NCBI GenBank assembly: GCA_030765065.1 | Contig: CM060979.1 | Coordinates: 21,853,001 to 21,917,000, forward strand | Direction: 5' to 3' | Length of the DNA stretch: 64,000 nucleotides | Source of the DNA: Deroplatys truncata | Taxonomy: Eukaryota > Arthropoda > Insecta > Mantodea > Mantidae | Shown here: in pieces, positions 11,020 through 22,210 of the stretch | Numbering within the stretch: position 1 is the first letter of the stretch | Layout of the letters: each line of letters starts with the position of its first letter | Made by a program: the position numbers and the translations under genes | Notes under the pieces: generated by a model | The model's input: only the letters and a program-made list of their open reading frames with translations | Database searches by the model: none | What the model was told of the DNA's origin: nothing

Positions 11020-11041
11020 AATTGGCGCCCGGACGTGGGGC
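11020..11041 (+). promoter_or_regulatory. Primer-binding site of the gypsy element
   Basis: TTGGCGCCCGGACGTGGGGC follows the left LTR with almost no gap. TGGCGCC is the usual start of primer-binding sites complementary to tRNA 3' ends in many gypsy elements; which tRNA was not determined. Confidence 0.8.
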
Positions 11042-11325
11042 GAAGTGACTAGGAAAGGAAGGCAAAGTGACCAGGAAAGGAACAAGAATAACCAGGATAG
11101 TAGCAGAATTAACCAGGAAAAGGCGAATGCAGCAGTAAAATGATCTACAAGACGCAGATTCCAGAAACAAGAGGAGCAACAAATGACGCGGATAAGTGGA
11201 CGCAAAAACGAGACAACGTAGATTCATCATAAAACAACGCAGAAGCGACATACAAATCTAGGAGAAAGGGGCAGAACGCTGGACATCAAAGCTGCAGCAT
11301 CAGACAGCATCAAAAAGGTAATTAA
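11042..11325 (+). other. 5' untranslated leader of the gypsy element
   Basis: Lies between primer-binding site and gag ATG. Purine-rich, with repeated AACCAGGA/GACCAGGA blocks, and no open frame in the sense direction. It probably contains the packaging signal, but nothing specific can be pointed to. Confidence 0.5.
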
Positions 11326-13398
11326 ATGAGACTTAGGAGCGGTAGGAAAATAAAAACAATGGCTGCTAGCAATACAGAAGAAATAATTATGGAGGGAGAT
11401 AATGTAACAGTTAGTTGTAATTCAATACAGGTTACAGGAAATAGTCCAGATTTTTTAGGATTTGAGGATGAAAATGTTAGTGCAGAAAGTGAGAATAGAA
11501 TAGCAGGAAATGTTAATTTTGATGCTAGTATGATGATGGAAATGATGATAAATATGAAAAATATGAGGGAAGATATACAAAAGAGTCATAGGGAATTAAG
11601 GGAAGATATGCAAAAGAATAATGAGAAATTAGAACAAAAATTAACTCAGAGTATAAGGGAAGAAATTTGTAAGAATAATGAGAAATTAGAAAAGAAAATA
11701 GATCAAAACAGGGAAGATATGCAACAGAGTCATAGGGAATTAAGGGAAGATATTGGTAAGAGTTTAGAACAAAACAGGGAAGAAATGGAAAAGAAATTCA
11801 TGGAGTTAGACAGTAGTATGATTAGAATGAAAAATGAAAATCAAGAAATGATAGCAAATGAAATAGGTGAAGTTTCACAGAAAATGTTAGACATGAGCAG
11901 GGAAATATCCAACCAAAAAAATGAGGTTAACAATAAAATAGAGCATGTTAATGTAAAATGTACAGAGCTAGGTAGCCGAATGAGTAGCATTTCAAGTGAG
12001 TTAAAAGGGATGATGGAGGCTACAAATGCAGATTTAATACAGGTGCAAGTTAATTTCAGAGGGGAAATATCTGAAGTTCAGAAGGAGTCAGAAAAACAGA
12101 GAAATAAATTGTCTAATGAAGTTAAAGATTTGAATCAAAAGCTAACTTCTGAAATTAACAAACACCAAACTGTTCAAAATGAGAATAATAAGAAATTGGA
12201 ACAGACAATAGAAAATCTGCAGGGTACTGTAAATAGGTTAGAATTGAATTCAAGGGCAAATATATGTGATGTGCATGTGTCAGATGTACAAAATAATGAT
12301 AGAGGTAGTTCCTCAGGTATGATAAATAATGTGAGTGATGCGGCAGCTTCATCTATAGCTAATGCTGAAACTCAGAGTGCACAAGTTACACTAGAGAATT
12401 TAAATATGGGAGTAGGGAATTTGCAAAATTACAATCATATCTTAAGTGATTTTCCACTTCCAAAATTTAATGAAAACTCCAGTCCAGTACAGTTCATTGC
12501 AGAATTATCAGAGTATTTTCAAATTAAAAAAATACCTGAAGCATTGAAAATGATAGTTGTCAAAAGATGTTTGGACCAGAAAACCTTAGATTGGTTACAA
12601 ATGGTATCAGGGGGTGAAATTTCATATGAATCCTTTAAAAGATTATTCATGAACAGATTTTGGAATGTTACGGTACAGCAGAGAATACGAGCAATGCTTA
12701 GTCATGGTCAATTTAATCCACGAGAGGGAATATCGATGACTGATTACTTACTAAAACATGCAAGTCAGGTTAGAAACTTGTCACCTCCAATCAGTGAGGA
12801 AGATTTTGTGAGTTTGCTCGCAAGGCATTATCCTATAAGGATACAAAATTACTTATTAATTGCAAAACCACGGAACATCTATGAGATGACAGAATTAATA
12901 ACAGCTTTGGAACAACAGGAAGAAGATATGTCTCGGGAGTGGGAACATAGATTTTTAGATGTACGAGATAGAAGAAATTACCAAGGTAGTTATCAACGAA
13001 TAAGAGGACAAGACAGACATCATGAAATTAATACCAGACAACGGTATCAATCATATGTTCCACAATTTGAAAGATCAAGGATAGATAGGAGACCAGGCCG
13101 GCAGGAACAAATAAATTATGTCAGGACAGAAAGATTGCCTGAAAGAGGGCAAAATTATGGAAGGAGGCACACTAGGCAGAGGGGAAATTTCACTCACTGG
13201 AGGGAAAATAATAACCGAGAAAGATCTGCGGAACGGCAAGAAAATTACGTGCCAAGGGGACAAAATGTCAGAAATCGAGGATTTCGAACTCGAGGAAGGG
13301 GAACTCAAAACAATGGTAGCGACACTGAGATAGATTTAGCGCCTGTTAGGAATGGCAGTCCCGTACGTGAACATGGAAATAACCAGGAAAACTGTTAA
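11326..13398 (+). CDS. gag: Gag of the gypsy element
   Basis: A 690-residue open frame directly after the leader. Residues ~65-300 are a long heptad-like coiled coil with near-repeats of REDMQKNNEKLEQK and QSHRELREDI. Residues ~375-520 look like the capsid region (FPLPKFNENSSPVQFIAELS, then a helical segment ending ITALEQQEEDM). The last ~130 residues are rich in Arg, Gly and Gln (many RG and GQ pairs) and could bind RNA in place of a zinc knuckle; no CCHC motif is present. The strong coiled coil in front of the capsid is unusually long. Gag would form the virus-like particle in which reverse transcription occurs. Confidence 0.88.
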   Translation: MRLRSGRKIKTMAASNTEEIIMEGDNVTVSCNSIQVTGNSPDFLGFEDENVSAESENRIAGNVNFDASMMMEMMINMKNMREDIQKSHRELREDMQKNNEKLEQKLTQSIREEICKNNEKLEKKIDQNREDMQQSHRELREDIGKSLEQNREEMEKKFMELDSSMIRMKNENQEMIANEIGEVSQKMLDMSREISNQKNEVNNKIEHVNVKCTELGSRMSSISSELKGMMEATNADLIQVQVNFRGEISEVQKESEKQRNKLSNEVKDLNQKLTSEINKHQTVQNENNKKLEQTIENLQGTVNRLELNSRANICDVHVSDVQNNDRGSSSGMINNVSDAAASSIANAETQSAQVTLENLNMGVGNLQNYNHILSDFPLPKFNENSSPVQFIAELSEYFQIKKIPEALKMIVVKRCLDQKTLDWLQMVSGGEISYESFKRLFMNRFWNVTVQQRIRAMLSHGQFNPREGISMTDYLLKHASQVRNLSPPISEEDFVSLLARHYPIRIQNYLLIAKPRNIYEMTELITALEQQEEDMSREWEHRFLDVRDRRNYQGSYQRIRGQDRHHEINTRQRYQSYVPQFERSRIDRRPGRQEQINYVRTERLPERGQNYGRRHTRQRGNFTHWRENNNRERSAERQENYVPRGQNVRNRGFRTRGRGTQNNGSDTEIDLAPVRNGSPVREHGNNQENC
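13383..13398 (+). other. Gag/pol overlap with possible -1 frameshift site
   Basis: The pol frame is -1 relative to gag and is open from 13383, just after a TAA, so it overlaps the end of gag by 16 bases. The overlap contains GGAAAAC immediately before the gag stop codon. The AAC/AAA step would allow slippage, but the heptamer is not the standard X-XXY-YYZ form, so the mechanism is only suggested. Confidence 0.45.
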
Positions 13399-13544
13399 CA
13401 GACTCCTGTGTAGTAGGTTCTCAGGACGTCTTTAATAATTCAGTATCCATTACCAATACAAATCATACACCTACACATACACCCTGTAATAAGATTACAG
13501 CAACAAAAGATAAAGGAGAAAATTTTGAATCACCTCATATTAGA

Positions 13545-16500
13545 ATGGAAATTGCGAAGAAAGAAATCATTGCAACTATAGATTCTGGTTCATCAGCTTC
13601 AATTTGCTCACAGAAATTTTACATAAATTTGATTAATGAAGGTAACAAAATTATGGCTCTTCCCACTAGTAATTTAGTTTGTCGTGTTGCAATCGGAAGA
13701 ACTACACAGGTCATAAAAACACAAGCTCTACTTAGCATACTTATTGGCGGAGAGAATTTTGAGGTTATGTTTCTAATTGTAAACCACCTGATTTGTGACA
13801 TAATTATAGGATGTGACTTCCTACATGAATATGAAGCATGTATAGATTTTAAACATGAAGAGTTAAAGATAACAAAAGAAGATAGAGAAATAAGGGTACC
13901 ATTTATAAAAGAAAAAATTTCTGTAATCGAGATGACAAAGGATGAGAAAAATATTTGTGACCAAGAGTTTTTTGTGCAAATAACAGAAACTGATAGAAAT
14001 AGTCAGATAAAGCAGGTAGTCACAGAATATGAAGGGAATACCACGCCATATTTTCAACAGCTAGCAGAAATGCCAGAGAAAGTAGAGGAATTTACAATCC
14101 AAACAAAAGACGACCATGTGAGCGAGACAAACAACAGCAGGAAAGAGAAGAGAAATGAGGAAATAATGCACAAGTGTGAAGAAGCTTATAATCTTACGAT
14201 AATGCAAAAACAAATCCTTCATGATGTTTTGATGAACAATAGTTCAGTTTTTAGTACTATCCCAGGCAGATGTAATGTATATCAGCATACATTTCAAGTA
14301 GAAGACGTACCACCATATAGGCACAAGTATGACAATTTACCTATAAGTCTTCGAGACAAAGCTAGACAATTAATAAATAGCATGTTAGAAAATGGGATTA
14401 TTGAGCAAAGTAATTCTCAATACATAAATTCAATCTGCTGGAGTATTAAACGAGATGGTAGTTTGAGATTAACTTTAGACGGCAGATATGTCAACAAGTA
14501 TATGAAACCAGATCATTTTCAAAGTGAGGGAATTGAACAACTAATTACAAAACTTTCAAGAGGAAGATTTTTGACATCCATCGACCTCACTGCATCATAT
14601 TGGCAAGTGGAATTAGATCCGCAAGTGCGTGATTACACTTCATTTCAGTACTCAGGGATTCAGTATCGCTTTTGTGTAAATCCTTTTGGTTTAAAAAACT
14701 CAGGAAGTGGATTTTTGAGAGCCATTCACAATATCTTTGGAAATTCTGCAGATGACTTTTTAATAAAGTATATTGACGACTTCTTAATCATTAGTCAAAC
14801 ATTTGAAGAACACATGAATAATGTCCATTATGTGTTAAATAAACTACAACAACATGGTATGACTGTGAACATACTAAAATCAAAATTTTGTGTCAAGGAA
14901 ATAAATTTTCTGGGTTATGTAGTAGATGAACGAGGTATAAGACCTGATCAGAAAAGAATAGAAGCAATAATGAAAATTCCGCCACCCAGGAACGTAAAAC
15001 AAATTAGACGTCTCTTAGGGGTATTGAACTTTCAGAGTAAGTTCGTACCAAGATATTCGGCTGAAATAGAACCACTGCGGCAGCTACTCCGAAAGAACAA
15101 TAAGTGGAAATGGACAGAGGATCATCAAAAATGTTTTGAGAGAGTAAAGGAACTCTTTGCTAAGTCCATATTACTTGAGAGGCCCAGAGAAGATTTGGAA
15201 TATGAAATTTATGTCGACGCATCAATGCAAGGATACGCCGGAATTTTAGGACAGCGAGACTTCAACAATGACTTTCACGTCATCAGTACAGCTTCTAGAG
15301 GACTTACAAATATTGAGCGAAATTCTTCAGTGACTCAGTTAGAAATTGGAGCACTATATTTCTCATTAATTCGTTTTAAAACCTATATTTATCAGCAAAA
15401 GGTGAAAGTATATTCAGACCACATCAGCTTAACTTTCATACAACGGTGTAGATTATGTAGTGGAAAACTTGCTAGATACATTCATGCAATATCTGCATTT
15501 GATATTGAGATTATCCACATTCCTGGCAAAAATAATACCTTCAGTGATTTGCTGTCAAGATTGAACTACAACCCACAAATTCCCGAAAATATTGAAAGGC
15601 CTAGAAATGAAGTCAAAATATTGACAATTGAAATTCCTTTAAGCAAAGAAATGATTAGAAAATTGAAAAATATCGGGGAAATTCAAAATGAGGATGCAAA
15701 ATTATTTGAACTTAAAGAAAAAGCACCATTGATTGAGGAGGCAAAGAAAGAAATTATAGCAATTCGAGATGGGACATTATACAAGAAGCATGGAAAAGAA
15801 ATGCCTAGTTGGAAGGTAATGGTTCCGAAAAGCATGGAAAAGGAACTAATTAAGAATTTTCATGAAGGGTTAGCACACTCCGGGACGGACCGAACAACTT
15901 CTATGATTTTAGAGAATTTATACATATCCAAATTGCGTCAAAAAGTTCGGAAATTTATATCGTGCTGCAACCTGTGTCAGAAGGCAAAGCAAATAAATGC
16001 AGCATATGCATTTGAAACTAATTCGGTTATAAGGGATAAGCCGAGATGTGTAATTAGTATTGATATTCATGGTCCGATGCCTCCAAGTCAATTTGGAAAT
16101 AAATATATATTTGTCTGTTATGATATATTCAGCAAATATGTAAGAATTTACCCTTTGAGAAAACCTACAGGTTTAGCATGTTTAAATAGATTACTTAAAT
16201 CATATGTGATAGAAGAAGGACCTATTCAATCTGTATTGAGCGACAATGCTTCGTACTTCACAGGAAAAAAATTTATGGATGGACTGAAAGAAAATGGCAT
16301 TAAACAATATTTTTCGTCAAGATACAGACCGAACTCCAACCCAGTGGAGAGGGAAATTAAGGAAATTTCAAATTATTTAAGGGTGTTATGTCATCGAAAA
16401 CACACCCAATGGTATGGATACGTGAACTTTGTTCAGAACCTACTAAATGAAACCATAAACAATGTGACAGGATATAAACCATGTGAACTTAAGTTGGGAA

Positions 16501-16907
16501 AGAAGATCAATACAATGTGTAAAAAAGTTCCAGAAGCCATTCCAGATGCGCATTCGATACCACCAACAGAAGAAGAGATGTTCCGAAAAGCATTCGAGAG
16601 GATGATGAAAAAAGCCATAAAAAGAAAAATTAAACATGAAGAAAAGAAGAGAAAGGAATGGAGGATCAAAATAGGAGATTTAGTTTTGGTTAAAACCAAG
16701 AAATTATCGGATAAAGAAAATAAACTTTATTGGCGAATGTTTCTCAAATACCATGGACCATATGAAGTTGTTGAAGTGTATGGAACTAACACATATGAGT
16801 TATGTAATCCAACAACTCGAAAAAGCATAGGAAAGTTTCATATTGAGATGCTTAAACCATACAACCATGAAGATCATGGTGAAATAAAAGACAATGATGA
16901 TAAATAG
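13545..16907 (+). CDS. pol: Pol of the gypsy element: protease, reverse transcriptase, RNase H, integrase
   Basis: From its first ATG it has 1120 residues, and the frame is open a further 54 codons upstream, reaching into gag. Protease: ATIDSGSSASIC at residue ~10, the DSG active site. Reverse transcriptase: LTLDGRYVNK, FLTSIDLTASYWQ, VNPFGLKNS and the catalytic YIDDFLII near residue 405-412. RNase H: YVDASMQGYAG near residue 555. Integrase: zinc-binding H-H-C-C (HEGLAH ... CCNLCQ), then core D (DIHGPM), D (VLSDNASYFTG) and E (NSNPVEREI). A basic C-terminal region contains GDLVLV. All catalytic residues are present. Translation probably depends on frameshifting at the gag end; the ATG at 13545 may simply be internal. 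Confidence 0.93.
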   Translation: MEIAKKEIIATIDSGSSASICSQKFYINLINEGNKIMALPTSNLVCRVAIGRTTQVIKTQALLSILIGGENFEVMFLIVNHLICDIIIGCDFLHEYEACIDFKHEELKITKEDREIRVPFIKEKISVIEMTKDEKNICDQEFFVQITETDRNSQIKQVVTEYEGNTTPYFQQLAEMPEKVEEFTIQTKDDHVSETNNSRKEKRNEEIMHKCEEAYNLTIMQKQILHDVLMNNSSVFSTIPGRCNVYQHTFQVEDVPPYRHKYDNLPISLRDKARQLINSMLENGIIEQSNSQYINSICWSIKRDGSLRLTLDGRYVNKYMKPDHFQSEGIEQLITKLSRGRFLTSIDLTASYWQVELDPQVRDYTSFQYSGIQYRFCVNPFGLKNSGSGFLRAIHNIFGNSADDFLIKYIDDFLIISQTFEEHMNNVHYVLNKLQQHGMTVNILKSKFCVKEINFLGYVVDERGIRPDQKRIEAIMKIPPPRNVKQIRRLLGVLNFQSKFVPRYSAEIEPLRQLLRKNNKWKWTEDHQKCFERVKELFAKSILLERPREDLEYEIYVDASMQGYAGILGQRDFNNDFHVISTASRGLTNIERNSSVTQLEIGALYFSLIRFKTYIYQQKVKVYSDHISLTFIQRCRLCSGKLARYIHAISAFDIEIIHIPGKNNTFSDLLSRLNYNPQIPENIERPRNEVKILTIEIPLSKEMIRKLKNIGEIQNEDAKLFELKEKAPLIEEAKKEIIAIRDGTLYKKHGKEMPSWKVMVPKSMEKELIKNFHEGLAHSGTDRTTSMILENLYISKLRQKVRKFISCCNLCQKAKQINAAYAFETNSVIRDKPRCVISIDIHGPMPPSQFGNKYIFVCYDIFSKYVRIYPLRKPTGLACLNRLLKSYVIEEGPIQSVLSDNASYFTGKKFMDGLKENGIKQYFSSRYRPNSNPVEREIKEISNYLRVLCHRKHTQWYGYVNFVQNLLNETINNVTGYKPCELKLGKKINTMCKKVPEAIPDAHSIPPTEEEMFRKAFERMMKKAIKRKIKHEEKKRKEWRIKIGDLVLVKTKKLSDKENKLYWRMFLKYHGPYEVVEVYGTNTYELCNPTTRKSIGKFHIEMLKPYNHEDHGEIKDNDDK

Positions 16908-17628
16908 TAAATGCTGGATAGTTAAAGGCGAAATGCAGAACAATGTATTGGAACGTAAGAGGGTTAAATAAAAATGTAAATCATATGAATGGAGAAATAA
17001 ATTGTGGTCATGACTAACTGTTTGAGAAGAAAATAAATAAATTAAATATTTTTTTGTAACTGTAACAACATTTAAAAATTAAGAATGCAAAGATTGAAAC
17101 TTAAGATGTTATATTAAAGTAAAGTACATGAATACTATTACAAGAGTATTGTTAAAATAAAATTCAAAATAACAAAAATGGTAAAAATAAATAAAACAAA
17201 TACTTATGTAGCAAACAGAAAATGTGACACAGTGCCTAGATTTAAGAGATGTAAATATATGTAAAGGGTAAATATTTTGGTAAATATGTATGGTAATTAC
17301 AAAAAAAATTCTTGAATTGATAAATTTTTGGTAACAATATAAGAAAGTAAACCATTTTTTTGTAACACTAGTTAAATAATTTAGGGTAAAGTATTTGCTA
17401 TAAAAAAAAAAAAAAAAAAATTTATTGTAACGACAGATTAATATCAAAACAAATTAAACCAAAGCCAGTAAGTAGTGGCGAGATAAAACATATGTCGTGT
17501 GTTAAACGCGTGTGAAGTGTTAAGTGAAAGTGATAGCGTGTGTTACAAGATTTAGGAGACTAAAAACAAAATTATAAAATTTCAAAACAGGTTATAAATA
17601 TTTATAATTATGTTTCTAGTGGGGCATA
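16908..17628 (+). other. 3' untranslated region of the gypsy element, no env
   Basis: AT-rich region between pol and right LTR with an A-run near 17402-17420. No sense-strand frame with signal peptide or membrane segment is visible, so there is no env. A weak purine tract (AGTGGGG) precedes the LTR and may be the polypurine tract. Confidence 0.6.
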
Positions 17629-18564
17629 TGATACGGTAATTTGTATCACAAATTACTCAAATTTGAATAATTATTTTAATATGAATATGTATTTTTATGT
17701 AACATTGATTTCAGAGGTTTATTAATTGTAAATAGTATTGGTAAATAATAATATACGGCTCTACTGAAACTGTCAACAATAACGCAATAAAGCAGAAAGG
17801 GATTGAGTTGTTTATCGTTACCGGGAACCAGGAAGTTACGTAATGTTTCGCGCCTTTTCGGTAAAAGCTTCTAGAACATTCTATAAAAGTAATTTGTATT
17901 AGTGGTTTTCATTGGATAGTAAAATAGACGCTAATGTTGGCGCGTTTTATTAGCCAATAGCATTTCATTTATAATCTTTAGGCGTATCTTAAGGCAAGTC
18001 TATAAATAAGCCATGTCTGAGGTAAGCGTCTCCCAGTGTTCAACAAGATTCTCAACAAGTAACACGTCAGCTCCCAGTTCAACAAGATTCTCATGTCGGT
18101 CTCTAAATTCATAAAGTTACGCGCAGCAGAAGTACGAGAAATCTTATAAAGGATTATACAGTTAAATATATAAAGTTGAAGTACGTGAGTTAAAAGTGAG
18201 AAGTTATTACAAACAGTTTCAGTATGGCGAGTATCCAAATTAATTTGTGAAAGTGTTCGTGAACGTGTTCTGCAATAAAGATTATAAAACCAGTTTCTTC
18301 ATCAGTATCATTTATAGACAAAAGATTCCTTTCCGCTTCACAACCTGCAAGAGTTAAATGTCTACCTAAATAGCTAGCCGGAAGACAATATACATAACCT
18401 TAAAACTAATTCATAAAAAAAAATTGCTACGTCAGAGGGAACTACGAGCCAGACCAACGAATGACGTCACACAAGATGGCTGCACGCGTGAGGTAAGCAA
18501 CATTACGTGAGAAACATTATCCAAAACGTGGTGAAGTAAACAATATACAATTTGTCCTCTCGCA
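17629..18564 (+). repeat. Right LTR of the gypsy element
   Basis: Starts TGATACGG and ends CTCGCA, and appears identical to the left LTR over most of its length as far as compared by eye. Near its 3' end it reads CCAAAACGTGGTGAAG and lacks the two extra primer-site-like modules of the left LTR. Confidence 0.9.
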
Positions 18565-21003
18565 CAAGTCGACCTATAATAAATGTTTAACTAAACCCAA
18601 TATTGAGCCAGGACAATGGGTGGAGTATTTTAAAACATTATATGGGGAACACAGGAGTATAGGAATTATGGGATTTCTGGAAATAGGGAATGTTTTTGTA
18701 GAGATACGGGATGGTGAAATTAGGAATGAGTAAATAATAAGACAAGTTAAGTTACTGAAGAAAAATAAAGCTACTGGAATTGATGGCATCCCAACAGAGT
18801 TTCTTAAGGAGTGGGGTACTGAAACAAGAAGAGTGAAAATTTTATTAGATTTATTTAATGTAATTATTACAATGGGTTATGTACCTAAACGATGGAGGGA
18901 AGCTATCATCCATTCTATATATAAAGGCAACGCTAATCTCGATAAACCTAATAACTAGACGTATTGCATTACTATCTAATATAGGAAAACTTTTTTGCGG
19001 GCATTTTGGCGGCTAGACTCAATTTGGGTTGAAGGAAATAATATCCTTTCAAAATTCCAGATGGGCTTTCGCAAGGGAAGAAGAAACAACTGATAATTTA
19101 TTTATTATAAAAACATTAGCAGACAAATATTTAAAAGAAAAAAGGGGTAAAATGTATATGGCTTTAGTAGACTTACAGAAAGCTTCTGATCGAATTGAGT
19201 TACAACTTCTGTGGCATAAATTGGTGTGTAAGGGAGTAAGTCAGCAATTGGTGAATATTCTTAAAGCACTGTATTTTGAGAACACCTTCTGTGTAAGGGT
19301 AAAGACAGGCTGTGTAACAAGAGAAATTCAACAAAAGAAAGGTCTCATGCAAGGATGTAAGTTAAGCCCAGTTTTAATTAATTTATACATAGATGATGTC
19401 TTACTAGAAATTGGAAGGAATAATAACTGTGCACCAGTAATTTACAACATCCAAATTACAGGACTTCTTTTTGCAGATGACCCAGTGGTAGGATCTATTA
19501 CAGTAAGTGGTTTAAAACAATCATTACAAGCAATTGATGTATATTGGAAAGAATGGAGGTTAAAAGTGAATCAAGAGAAAACACAGATTGTGGTATTCAA
19601 AAAGGCAGGGGGGGGGGAATTAAGCAAATATGAAAAGTGGAAGGGAGACAATAAAGATTACAGGATGGTGCATGACTGTATTTATTGAGGAGTAAAAATA
19701 GATGGAGGTAATAAATGGGAGAAACAAAAGAAGTTTGCATTGGCAAAAGGTAAAGGGGCGATGGCAGCAATTAGAAGCTGCAAATATAGAGTACCTAATA
19801 TAAATGTTAAATGGCTGGAAAAAGTTTATGAGATGGTTGTGGAGGCAAAAATGATGTATGGTATAGAAATATGGGGATCAGATAGAGGATGGGAAAGTAT
19901 AGATGAGGTGCACAGGATGTTTTATAGAGAAATACTAGGGTTACCAAGGCAATTGTAAGACAGGTAGCGCAATTAGAGATGGGCAGGGTGGTGACTAAGG
20001 GGAAGATAATGGAAAGAGCTTTGAAATTTTGGTTCATGACTTTAAATTTAGGAAAAAGTAATGTGTTAAGACAATGTATAGAATACCAAGAGAATAGTTT
20101 AATGAATGATGGATGATTAAGTAATTTACGGAACATTTTGGAGAAAAATGGGTTAGGAGTACGTGGAGGAGAGAAAATAACGTGAAAAATGTTTGGAAAA
20201 GGCAAAGAAACGACTGGAAGATATAGAAATACAAAACATGTTCAGTGAGATTGCAAAAAAAGAGCTCATTGGTTTGCTATAGCCCAATGAAAAATATATA
20301 GACATAGTAAATAAAGAAGAGAGAGAATCTATTGCATGAGTAAGAACCGGAGCATGGAGGCTAAGAGGGTTAAGACAGGGTATTCCTCAAAACCAATGTC
20401 CAATATGTGGTGGTAATGAAAGCATTGAACACATAGTATTTAAGTGCCAAGGAACAGAAAATTGGAGAAGAGAATTTATTAAAAAGAAGTGGTTGAAGGG
20501 GGATAGAAATACACGTATAATCGAAATGATGTGCAAGGACGCTAGGAGCACTGGACAGTTTTTGACTAAAATAAAAAATAAATGGCTTTGGACAGTGGAT
20601 AGAGAAAAGTAAGAGGTAGCATATCTTACTTACTTTGAATGGAAAACTATGGCGAATGTGTGATGGTAAAGTAATCAATAAGTCACAAGTGGAAAAGCAA
20701 GTGGAAAAAACTGAAAAACTGAAGCAAGATAATTTATTGACGGGAAATTGTAAAATGTAGATAAAATGTAGTGATTGTCTACAGCAGAGAGAAAACGAGA
20801 CTCGCAGGCGCTGTTCCCTCTTTGCAACCGTCCCTGTGTTTTTCACATGCTGCTGAGTGATGCAGTGCGTGTTGCATATTTGGTGACTCGTGGAAGGAAG
20901 TTGTTTTTGCCACCCTTAGTCTACAGAATGAGTGGCCAGGGTCAAAGTTCAGTAGACAATCAAATCGTAAATCTCTTAGCACAATAAATAAAATAAAAAT
21001 ATA
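18565..21003 (+). pseudogene. LINE-A, 3' part: reverse transcriptase and C-terminal region (broken)
   Basis: Beginning with the right CAAG, the frame continues from WQALK into a normal linker (PNIEPGQWVEYFKTLYGE). The reverse transcriptase follows: NKATGIDGIPTEF, YKGNANLDKPNN, FRKGRRTTDNLF (frameshifted), MALVDLQKASDRI, KGLMQGCKLSPVL, and the catalytic box as FADDPV, where most relatives have FADD or YADD. A C-terminal zinc-finger-like block follows (CPICGGNESIEHIVFKC). Several stops and shifts are present. The 3' end is probably the AATAAATAAAATAAAA stretch near 20995. The lineage is an endonuclease-bearing LINE, possibly in or near the R1/Jockey group; I did not resolve it. Confidence 0.82.
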
Positions 21004-22210
21004 AATTAATCTTCTATCATGTCCATGGTGGAGTACTGCAACACTTTGAATCAACCCAGACTGTACAAAAGGTATCTATTGCCATAAAGTAGTAAAAACG
21101 CCTTGCTTCCGTAAAAGTTATATGCAGTGTAGATTATTGCTATATTTTTAAATGTACATCTATGCTGATCTAATTTTTTCACAAAATATTTGCATTTAAT
21201 ACAATTCACAACATGAACAGAAAAGCCAATTTCCTAGACTGTGCATGCAGACACTAAATGGAAATGACGCCCAACTTTGTATGTAGTATATAAAGTGATA
21301 GAGTGAATACTTAAATGTTACATCACTCATCCTTGGTTTCACTTTGAGATACAAATGTGGAAATGTTTCCTGATGCCAGTGTAACTAAAGGAAATATCAA
21401 TGTCCTTCATATTTTATGAATTCATGATTTGTTACTTTTAAATGGATCAGTGGCTCTGGAAATAGGATATTAGCAACATTTATTTTAGCAACACGTCGGT
21501 TATCAAAGATTACATATACCTAATAATCTGTGACTTTGCAGACAATGTTGTTACAGTACACTGACTGGAGTGATCAAGAAGCAAGGCAAAGGAAGCTTGG
21601 CTTGGTAATTGCCAAGTTGTAACCTGTGTACCAAAATGCCTAAAAGAAAGTGCAGCAACATAGTTTTTAGTCATTCAAAGTTAGTCTTGCAGTAGTAAGT
21701 GGGTTATATTATTTCAATGTTAAGCAAGTATGCAACTACTCAACTACTAATGCACATGGTTTTTCCTGATATCAACGCAATGTATAGATGAAACAAACAA
21801 TTTATCAGTTGAAATTTGTCAATGGTATTGTTGTAGTGAAACATAAATGTTTTCTTCTTTCTTTTGCAGTTTATATCTTTACATTTGAACTGCAAACGTA
21901 TTAAAATACTCTAAACATCTCATTTTACAATTTTAGTGACATGTGTACTGAAGACAAAAAAAGAAAAATTAAAAACCTTATCTTATATTCCTCATTGTAA
22001 AGTACAGCTGAGTACATTAAACAAGCCTGCTGTTTTGTATATGATCAGCTTCTCAGATCAGTACAATTGAACACAAACTTATTCGATTGTGTTATCTGTG
22101 TTTAATTCTCTCCCCCTCTCTCATGTACAATATATACCAAATGTAAAATTTATTTTCAATTTAAAAACAAATAATTTGAATAGTTCATGCTATATAATTT
22201 ATTTTCACAT
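21004..22210. other. No recognisable gene
   Basis: AT-rich spacer between the end of LINE-A and the hAT element. No domain, repeat family of this window or splice pattern was recognised. Confidence 0.4.

Larger units (their letters stand above)
10024..18564 (+). mobile_element. Full-length Ty3/gypsy LTR retrotransposon with open gag and pol
   Basis: The 8.5-kb element has two LTRs (996 and 936 bp), a primer-binding site right behind the left LTR, a 690-residue gag, an 1120-residue pol in order protease, reverse transcriptase, RNase H, integrase, and a 4-bp target duplication. The domain order is that of Ty3/gypsy. No env-like frame lies between pol and the right LTR. The LTRs appear identical over long stretches, for example identical 86-codon open stretches on the minus strand, apart from a ~60-bp indel near their 3' end, and the coding frames are unbroken. 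This implies a recent insertion, possibly still active. Confidence 0.93.

Noticed and set aside
16908-17628. Possible env gene in the gypsy element
   Set aside because: No sense-strand frame of useful length, signal peptide or membrane segment lies between pol and the right LTR.
17978-18564. LTR end at ATTATCCA (about 18524)
   Set aside because: The two LTRs first seem to diverge there, but similarity resumes to CTCGCA, and only the latter end gives a matching CAAG duplication and restores the LINE-A frame.
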